The translations under genes and the position numbers were made by a program. From Rhodospirillaceae bacterium (GTDB taxonomy: Bacteria > Pseudomonadota > Alphaproteobacteria > UBA828), in contig PBDG01000011.1 of the NCBI GenBank assembly GCA_002717225.1, forward strand, positions 1 through 40,727: a stretch of 40,727 bases of DNA, in the 5' to 3' direction. Below are positions 35,772 to 40,727 of the stretch, piece by piece. Under the pieces are notes generated by a model that searched no databases, was not told where the DNA came from, and saw only the letters and a program-made list of their open reading frames with translations. Every line of letters begins with the position of its first letter. Positions within the stretch are counted from its first letter, which is position 1.

Positions 35772-37364
35772 TCATGCGGCCTTAGCACCAGTCATCAGCC
35801 GACCGATTTCAGACTCGGCTCCAGCACGATTTTCGACTATGCCTGACATCTCACCGTTAAATATCACACCGATGCGGTCGCTGAGTTCCAACAATTCGTC
35901 GAGCTCGGTAGAGATGACGATGGTGGCAATGCCGGATGCTGCTGCCTTGACGATGCGGTCGCGAGCAAGGCGCGTGTTATGTATATCCAGACCATAGGTC
36001 GGCTTGTTGAACACCACTACCGAGGCATTTATAGAGATCTCGCGCGCAAGCAGCACCTTCTGGATATTGCCGCCGGAAAGGCGGGCAAGCGGTGTATGTT
36101 CCGATGGGGTGCGAACGTCATGAGCCACTATGATCTCGCGCGCGTGTCGAAATATGCGTTGCCAGATCGTCACGAAGAACCGCCAGAAAGGCGGCGCGCC
36201 AATTCCCTTAAGCACCAGATTGGTCGCCACCGAATGGCCGCCCACGGTGCCCTCGCCCAAGCGCTCGTCGGTGATGTAGCGCACACCGAGACGCCGGCGC
36301 GCAGGCACGTCGGCATCGGTTGTCAGCTCGCCACTCACCTTGATGCAACCCGAGAGAACGGGGCGCTGCCCGGCGATAACCTCGGCAAGATGTTTCTGGC
36401 CATTACCATCGACCCCAGCGATGCCGAACACCTCACCGGGCATGACCGAGAAGCCAATATCGTGGAGCGCACATTCTCCAGGCTCGGCGCGGGTCGAGAC
36501 ATGTTCCAAACTGATCACAGGAGGTCCCGATTTATTGATAACGCCACGTTTATGTCGCTCCTGACCCTCTCGCAAAAAAATCTCGGCCTCGGCACTTTCT
36601 GCCCCATGCACCGCGCTTTTGAACATCAGCTGGATAATCTCGTTAGTAGCCTGCTCCTCGTCCATGTCGTCGAGATGCTCCGGCAAGATATCACCGACTA
36701 ACTTCCCCTGACGTAACACCGAAATGCGGTCGCCGAAGGCGTAGGCTTCCCGCAATTTATGGGTGATAAAAACAATCGCAACTCCCTGGCCGGCAAGACG
36801 GCGCATCAACGCGCCGAGCTCGTCGACCCCTTGTGGCGTCAGCATGGAAGTCGGCTCGTCAAGCACCAACACTTTACCGCCATGCCACAATGCCCGGATG
36901 ATTTCGACTTGCTGCTGTTGGCCAAGGGAAAGGCGTCCGACCGGCACGTCCGGTTCGATCTTGACACCAAGCAATTCCGAGATGTCGCGGAGGCGAGCGA
37001 GTGCTGTCTTGCGGTCATGAATACGCCACCAGGCACCGCCTAACATGAGATTTTCGATCACAGTCAGGCTGTGGACTAACACTACATGCTGGAACACTGT
37101 ACCAATCTGGAGGCGCAGGGATTCGCGCGGCGAATGAATCTTGACCCGCACGCCTTCGATCTCGATATGACCAGCATCGGGCTGCTGCATTCCGGCAAGA
37201 ATACTAATCAAAGTGGATTTTCCGGCGCCGTTTTCGCCAAGGAGCGCATGCACCTCACCGGCATGAATATCAAGAGAGATATCGTTATTCGCGAGAACGC
37301 CGGGGAAGCGCTTGGTGATGCTATGAAGCGAAACCGCGGGCGTTTGGCCGGCAGCCGAATTCAC
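35772..37364 (-). CDS. Double ABC ATPase of the BMP-type importer
   Basis: A 530-residue fusion of two ABC ATPase domains. The first is complete: GENGAGKST (about residue 42-50), LSLGQQQQVEIIRAL signature, VLVLDEPTSML Walker B and FITHKL. The second is degenerate as usual in this subfamily: its P-loop is AGVDGNGQKHLAEV without the GKS/T, its signature LSGGNIQKVLLAREI is intact, and its Walker B reads VVVFNKPTYGLD, so one site probably does not hydrolyse ATP. It starts at a GTG (37364) with GAGGG upstream. A perfect hairpin lies between it and the binding-protein gene. Confidence 0.9.
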   Translation of the reverse strand: MNSAAGQTPAVSLHSITKRFPGVLANNDISLDIHAGEVHALLGENGAGKSTLISILAGMQQPDAGHIEIEGVRVKIHSPRESLRLQIGTVFQHVVLVHSLTVIENLMLGGAWWRIHDRKTALARLRDISELLGVKIEPDVPVGRLSLGQQQQVEIIRALWHGGKVLVLDEPTSMLTPQGVDELGALMRRLAGQGVAIVFITHKLREAYAFGDRISVLRQGKLVGDILPEHLDDMDEEQATNEIIQLMFKSAVHGAESAEAEIFLREGQERHKRGVINKSGPPVISLEHVSTRAEPGECALHDIGFSVMPGEVFGIAGVDGNGQKHLAEVIAGQRPVLSGCIKVSGELTTDADVPARRRLGVRYITDERLGEGTVGGHSVATNLVLKGIGAPPFWRFFVTIWQRIFRHAREIIVAHDVRTPSEHTPLARLSGGNIQKVLLAREISINASVVVFNKPTYGLDIHNTRLARDRIVKAAASGIATIVISTELDELLELSDRIGVIFNGEMSGIVENRAGAESEIGRLMTGAKAA

Positions 37365-37415
37365 GATAGAACCCTCACTTCTGGGCAGCGTTTTTGAAAC
37401 GACGCCGGAACAGCC

Positions 37416-37442
37416 GGAGGCGGCCCCGCTGGGGCCGCCTCC
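37416..37442 (-). terminator. Perfect 12-bp hairpin between binding-protein and ATPase genes
   Basis: GGAGGCGGCCCC and GGGGCCGCCTCC are exact complements around a 3-nt loop, 16 nt past the binding-protein stop. On the minus strand no T-run follows, so it is more likely an attenuator or mRNA-end stabiliser than a full terminator. This is common where a periplasmic binding protein must be made in excess over its membrane parts. Confidence 0.65.
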
Positions 37443-37458
37443 ACAATTAGTACCGGTA

Positions 37459-38517
37459 TTATTCTGCAGGTACCTCGACGGAAGTCATTAGCGCACGTAC
37501 ATCCTGTGCGTCATACACCTCCGCGACCGTGACAGAGCCATCAATGATCTGCTGGCGCACCTCCATCAACTCGCCCCAGGTATCGCTAGGAATATGCTTG
37601 GTCTTAAGCAGGCGCACCGAATCGTCCACGAGACCTATCTTATAGCCAACGGTACCGAAGGCGCCCGATTTCAAATCTTCGACCATAGCGCTGTAGACTG
37701 GCACCATGTCCCAAAGAACCGAAGACAAAAGATGGCCCTTATCGAGGCCGGTTTTGTCGCCAATCACGTCAATGAACCAAGCTTTGCCCCCGTCGATTGC
37801 CTTAGTAGTCTCAACCGCCTGGATCATACCAAAGCTGGAACCGTTGCCCTGACCAAACACCACGTCAGCACCGGCGGAGATCACAGACTCGGTCACCCGC
37901 CGGCCACCAGCGGCATCCGCATAAGCTGCCGGGCCAATCACGGCATAGAGGATCTTGGTGCCCGTTCCAGCTGATTTGACGCCCATCGCAAAACCGGCAG
38001 ATTGCGAATTCCAGGAGGGTGGTTCACCGGAAACGACTATTCCGACGGTGCCCGTTCGGCTCATCTTGGCGGCAAGGATGCCAGCAAGATAGGCGCCGTC
38101 ATGGCCGCTCAGGGTATAGTCAGCGACGAGGCCTGCTACCAGTCCGTCGGGCTTGTCAACGACCGCTACCGGCACACCGGTTTCTTGCGCAATTTCAGGT
38201 GCGGCCGTGTTGTAACCACTGGCATGAGCAATCATCAGACTAGCGCCTTCATCGGCCAACTCGCGAAGCGTCGGGCGAACATCGCCATAGCCGAGACCTT
38301 CAGCGGGAAGGAACTCAAGGCCAAATTTTTCAGCCACAGCTCGCGCAGCATCAACACCCTGCTGGTTCCAGCCATAGTCGGTACCTTGCTCCGGGACGAG
38401 TACGGCGATTTTCTTCACATCGCCTGCTTGCGCGCCGGCCGAAACCGCAGCTAGAAGGGCTATACCCGCCCCCATCATCAAAACACGCCGCGTTACTTGT
38501 ATCATCAAACTACGCAT
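37459..38517 (-). CDS. BMP-family periplasmic substrate-binding protein
   Basis: A 352-residue binding protein of the basic membrane protein (BMP/PnrA-like) family. An N-terminal signal peptide (RRVLMMGAGIALLAAVSAGAQA) precedes the mature start GDVKKIAVLVPEQG; there is no lipobox Cys, so it is soluble and periplasmic. Family segments include DYGWNQQGVDAARA, MIAHASGYNTAAPEIAQE, DYTLSGHDGAYLAGILAA, DVVFGQGNGSSFGMIQA and AWFIDVIGDKTG. The start is well set by GGGAGG 10 nt before the ATG. Known members bind nucleosides, riboflavin-like or other small molecules. The B6 genes on both sides suggest pyridoxine, pyridoxal or pyridoxamine as ligand, but this is untested. Confidence 0.9.
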   Translation of the reverse strand: MRSLMIQVTRRVLMMGAGIALLAAVSAGAQAGDVKKIAVLVPEQGTDYGWNQQGVDAARAVAEKFGLEFLPAEGLGYGDVRPTLRELADEGASLMIAHASGYNTAAPEIAQETGVPVAVVDKPDGLVAGLVADYTLSGHDGAYLAGILAAKMSRTGTVGIVVSGEPPSWNSQSAGFAMGVKSAGTGTKILYAVIGPAAYADAAGGRRVTESVISAGADVVFGQGNGSSFGMIQAVETTKAIDGGKAWFIDVIGDKTGLDKGHLLSSVLWDMVPVYSAMVEDLKSGAFGTVGYKIGLVDDSVRLLKTKHIPSDTWGELMEVRQQIIDGSVTVAEVYDAQDVRALMTSVEVPAE

Positions 38518-38572
38518 TGTCTTTTTGCCTCCCTAAAATTTTGCTGACCTGAATCCACACTTTGTAACGGGT

Positions 38573-38599
38573 AGCGCGCCGGGTCAACGACGGCGCGCT
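38573..38599 (-). terminator. 9-bp GC-rich hairpin after the FHMPC dehydrogenase gene
   Basis: AGCGCGCCG at 38573-38581 is complementary to CGGCGCGCT at 38591-38599 with a 9-nt loop. It lies 9 nt past the dehydrogenase stop on the minus strand. No T-run follows, so it may only attenuate read-through into the transporter genes. Confidence 0.45.
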
Positions 38600-38608
38600 T
38601 GCTATAGC

Positions 38609-39529
38609 TTAATCATTCTCCAGCGCTTTCCGCACTGCTATCAGCTTTTGTGCGCGCGCTTTGCGCAGCGCTACGATCTTTTCTGGTGTATAATTGAATA
38701 TTCCACTGCCACTCTTGATGCCGAGATGGCCCTGGGCTGTCTTTTCGGTAATGACGGGGTTAACATCGGCTCGTGCGCTCAGTTCTTTGTTCAGATAGCT
38801 GCCGACGGCCTGATAGATATCGAGCCCTGCCATGTCCAAGAGCGCCATCGGCCCAACGACACTCAGCTTATAACCGATGCCCCATGAGACGCATTGATCG
38901 AGGGCCTCAGCATCAATGACACCTTCTTCCACCAGATCCACGCATTCGCGCATGATGGCGTAGAGCACCCGGTTCTCGACAAAACCCGGTACGTCCTTCT
39001 TGATGGGAATCGGAATGAGGTTGATATCGGAGATCAGGGTCGTGATTCGTTCAACCGTCTTAGGCTCGGTCTCGGCTCCGGCAACGACCTCAATGATCGG
39101 GATGATATGCGGCGGATTAGACCAGTGCATGCCGATAACGCGGCCAGGATGGGAGTTACCTTTTTGAAGCTTGGTAATTGGAATACCGGATGTGTCGCTT
39201 GCCAACATACAATCCGGCGAGACTAATCCATCGAGGCGCGTCAGCAGATCGAGCTTGAGTTCGAGGTCCTCCGGTATAGTTTCAATCACCAGGTCAGCCC
39301 CTGCGACACATGCCTCAAGTGTGTCATGCAGAGTGATCGCCGTATTGTCACCCTTAGCCGGCATTTGAAGCGCATTAAGCACGCTGAATGCACCTTCTAT
39401 CAGGCTGCTCGCTTGCGCGAGCGCCTCCTGTCTGGTGTCGGTAGCGCGCACTGTCATGCCGCCACGCGCAAGTGTCGCAGCAATGCCGGGGCCCATGGTG
39501 CCCATGCCGAGGATGGCTACATTTTTCAT
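38609..39529 (-). CDS. 5-formyl-3-hydroxy-2-methylpyridine-4-carboxylate 5-dehydrogenase
   Basis: A 306-residue enzyme of the 3-hydroxyacyl-CoA dehydrogenase fold that, in M. loti, oxidises FHMPC to 3-hydroxy-2-methylpyridine-4,5-dicarboxylate with NAD. The N-terminal NAD motif is GMGTMGPGIA (8-17). The diagnostic stretches SDTSGIPITKLQ, VIGMHWSNPPHIIPIIEVVA and KKDVPGFVENRVLYAIMREC match that enzyme by recall, as does DQCVSWGIGYKLSVVGPMAL. Without the B6 neighbours it would be called 3-hydroxybutyryl-CoA dehydrogenase. AGAGGA precedes the ATG. It follows the LVIVD gene after 15 nt and is separated by 91 nt from the binding-protein gene. Confidence 0.88.
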   Translation of the reverse strand: MKNVAILGMGTMGPGIAATLARGGMTVRATDTRQEALAQASSLIEGAFSVLNALQMPAKGDNTAITLHDTLEACVAGADLVIETIPEDLELKLDLLTRLDGLVSPDCMLASDTSGIPITKLQKGNSHPGRVIGMHWSNPPHIIPIIEVVAGAETEPKTVERITTLISDINLIPIPIKKDVPGFVENRVLYAIMRECVDLVEEGVIDAEALDQCVSWGIGYKLSVVGPMALLDMAGLDIYQAVGSYLNKELSARADVNPVITEKTAQGHLGIKSGSGIFNYTPEKIVALRKARAQKLIAVRKALEND

Positions 39530-39544
39530 GCTTCCTCTGCTCCC

Positions 39545-40666
39545 CTACATCACCGTGGTCGAGATAATATCAACGCCGTTCTGACGATCGACAAGATAGA
39601 TTAGACCGCGTTCATCGATGGTGACGTCGTTTGACGAAGCGCGATCAAAGCCAGTCGGCGGATCGGGTTCATAACAGCCGACCTCACGTGGATTATAGGG
39701 ATCAGCAAAATCGATCAGCCTAAGGCCCTGAGCAAACCATGCGAAGGGCACCACAGTGCCTGCAAAACGCTCGGATGGTTGATGGCACCCGGTCATCGGA
39801 GGTTGTGCCTTACCGTCTTGATCAACGCCCTCAACCTGAAAAGTCGAGATCGGTACCGGCATTCGCTCGTTTGAAATATCGTAGACCCAGGTGAAGGCCG
39901 GTGCCGACGGCCACAGCTTCGCGACATCCTCGTCAGCAACGATCATCACTTGGCGGCCCTTAAGGGGTTCGGGAAAAGGCAAGCAGGTGTGGGTTGGATG
40001 CGGAAAACTGGGCGAAGTGTTGAGGCCGGAGATCGCCACCGGCTTGGACATGTCGCTGATGTCGAGAATGAAAAAGCCGTGATGCCAGTAACTAACATAG
40101 AGCCTTTCTCCGACACGTATTGGATGGTGGCAGCGCGGCGGGGTCCACTCCTCCCAGGGATACTCTTCGCCGCCCGCTTGCCACTGACCGGGAATCCACC
40201 AACGCCCAACCTCCTCCGGATTTGCCGGGTCCTTCAGGTCGAGAATCATAACGAAATTGCCAATATAGCCTTCTGCGGTCGGCGAAATGTAAGCGTAACG
40301 CCCGTCAAAATCGTAGCGATGCACGCCACGTCCTTGGGTACGCCATTTGGTGATTTCTCTTGGCTTAGCCGGGTCTGTCACATCGTAAATACCAAGCCCA
40401 CCACCGAACGTTTCATCACCGCCCTGGCTTTCATGATTGACGATCATGACGCCGTCGGCGACCCGCACCTTGTGCGAATGCCATCCCGGAGGCATCTCGA
40501 TGCGGCTCAGAACCTTTGGGTTCTTCGGGTCGGCAACATCAACGATGGTCGTACCACTAGGGTCGCGCATATGGCCGATATACAACGTGCAGCCATCAAC
40601 CCAAACCTGCCCACCCCCGGGGCAGTCGATGTGAGAAATTCGCTCGGTGTTAACTGCTTTTGCCAT
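39545..40666 (-). CDS. LVIVD-repeat beta-propeller-like protein
   Basis: The track starts at 40708, inside the preceding gene; I prefer the ATG at 40666, one base after that gene's TGA, giving 373 residues. It has at least five repeats of the LVIVD type: GTTIVDVADPKNPKVLSRIE, GLGIYDVTDPAKPREITKW, VMILDLKDPANPEEVGRWW, FFILDISDMSKPVAISGLN and LRLIDFADPYNPREVGCYE. Histidines and aspartates recur at fixed places between repeats (WHSHKV, GVHRYDF, HPTHTC), which could bind a metal. No signal peptide is evident. The family has no established function; here it sits directly before the FHMPC dehydrogenase in one transcription unit, so a B6-related enzymatic role is possible. Confidence 0.82.
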   Translation of the reverse strand: MAKAVNTERISHIDCPGGGQVWVDGCTLYIGHMRDPSGTTIVDVADPKNPKVLSRIEMPPGWHSHKVRVADGVMIVNHESQGGDETFGGGLGIYDVTDPAKPREITKWRTQGRGVHRYDFDGRYAYISPTAEGYIGNFVMILDLKDPANPEEVGRWWIPGQWQAGGEEYPWEEWTPPRCHHPIRVGERLYVSYWHHGFFILDISDMSKPVAISGLNTSPSFPHPTHTCLPFPEPLKGRQVMIVADEDVAKLWPSAPAFTWVYDISNERMPVPISTFQVEGVDQDGKAQPPMTGCHQPSERFAGTVVPFAWFAQGLRLIDFADPYNPREVGCYEPDPPTGFDRASSNDVTIDERGLIYLVDRQNGVDIISTTVM

Positions 40667-40667
40667 C

Positions 40668-40727
40668 TCAGTCGAGCCTAACAATGTCGCCCTCAGGCGT
40701 CCTACCATGCTTCTGGTAAAGCGCGAG
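40668..40727 (-). CDS. C-terminal end of an unidentified upstream gene (partial)
   Basis: Nineteen sense codons followed by TGA are open to the window edge: LALYQKHGRTPEGDIVRLD. The stop is one base before the LVIVD ATG (TGAGATG), the arrangement expected of an upstream operon partner, and this is why I call it coding. Too short to identify. Given the pathway, one of the missing enzymes (decarboxylase, ring-opening oxygenase or final hydrolase) would be a natural guess, but nothing in these residues shows it. Confidence 0.55.
   Translation of the reverse strand, partial: LALYQKHGRTPEGDIVRLD

Noticed and set aside
35979-36701. 240-aa plus-strand ORF
   Set aside because: Antisense shadow of the double ABC ATPase gene.
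38609-39529. 3-hydroxybutyryl-CoA dehydrogenase annotation
   Set aside because: The fold is the same, but the SDTSGIPITKLQ and HWSNPPHIIPIIEV segments and the B6 neighbours point to FHMPC dehydrogenase.
39950-40681. 243-aa plus-strand ORF
   Set aside because: Antisense shadow of the LVIVD-repeat gene.
1-40727. CRISPR array, tRNA or rRNA genes, phage integrase
   Set aside because: No regularly spaced repeats, cloverleaf-like segments or recombinase motifs were seen on either strand.

Overview
The window looks like a chromosome segment of an alphaproteobacterium. The basis is the right-hand genes, which by recall closely resemble the Mesorhizobium loti vitamin B6 degradation enzymes. It falls into three parts: the start of a Baeyer-Villiger monooxygenase gene at the left edge, a complete 7-deazaguanine DNA modification and restriction (dpd) island from about 1.1 to 26.4 kb, and a pyridoxine (vitamin B6) catabolism locus from about 26.7 kb to the right edge. 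No tRNA, rRNA, CRISPR array or intact integrase or transposase was seen.

The dpd island has two divergent arms around a 633-nt intergenic region. The left (minus) arm is dpdC, dpdB2, dpdA, dpdB1, queC, queD, queE. QueD, QueE and QueC make preQ0 from the GTP-derived pterin precursor; folE is not in the window. DpdA, a tRNA-guanine transglycosylase relative acting on DNA, together with a DGQHR-family partner, exchanges guanine for preQ0 in DNA. DpdC is known from the Salmonella system to convert the inserted preQ0 base to the amide form. The right (plus) arm is dpdE, dpdF, dpdG, dpdH, dpdI, dpdJ, dpdK, dpdD, with genes overlapping or separated by at most 7 nt. It encodes three helicase-like ATPases, another P-loop ATPase, a PLD-like nuclease candidate and accessory proteins, and is the presumed restriction side. 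The unusual points are two full-length DGQHR proteins flanking dpdA and a C-terminal DUF2325-like domain in DpdD.

The right third encodes most of the oxidative pyridoxine degradation pathway I: pyridoxine 4-oxidase, pyridoxamine-pyruvate transaminase, pyridoxal 4-dehydrogenase, 4-pyridoxolactonase, a GMC enzyme that is a candidate 4-pyridoxate dehydrogenase, and the 3-hydroxyacyl-CoA-dehydrogenase-like FHMPC dehydrogenase. Between the lactonase and the FHMPC dehydrogenase lies a complete BMP-type ABC importer (binding protein, double ATPase, two permeases), the obvious candidate for B6 uptake. Three companions have no assigned step: a small secreted protein coupled to the candidate 4-pyridoxate dehydrogenase, a DUF1185 protein and a LVIVD-repeat protein. 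The ring-decarboxylating, ring-opening and final hydrolase genes are not seen and may lie beyond the right edge.

The dpd side is visibly AT-richer than the B6 side. The 366-nt gap between them holds a possible decayed IS3 OrfA fragment, so the dpd block looks like acquired DNA next to a resident metabolic locus.
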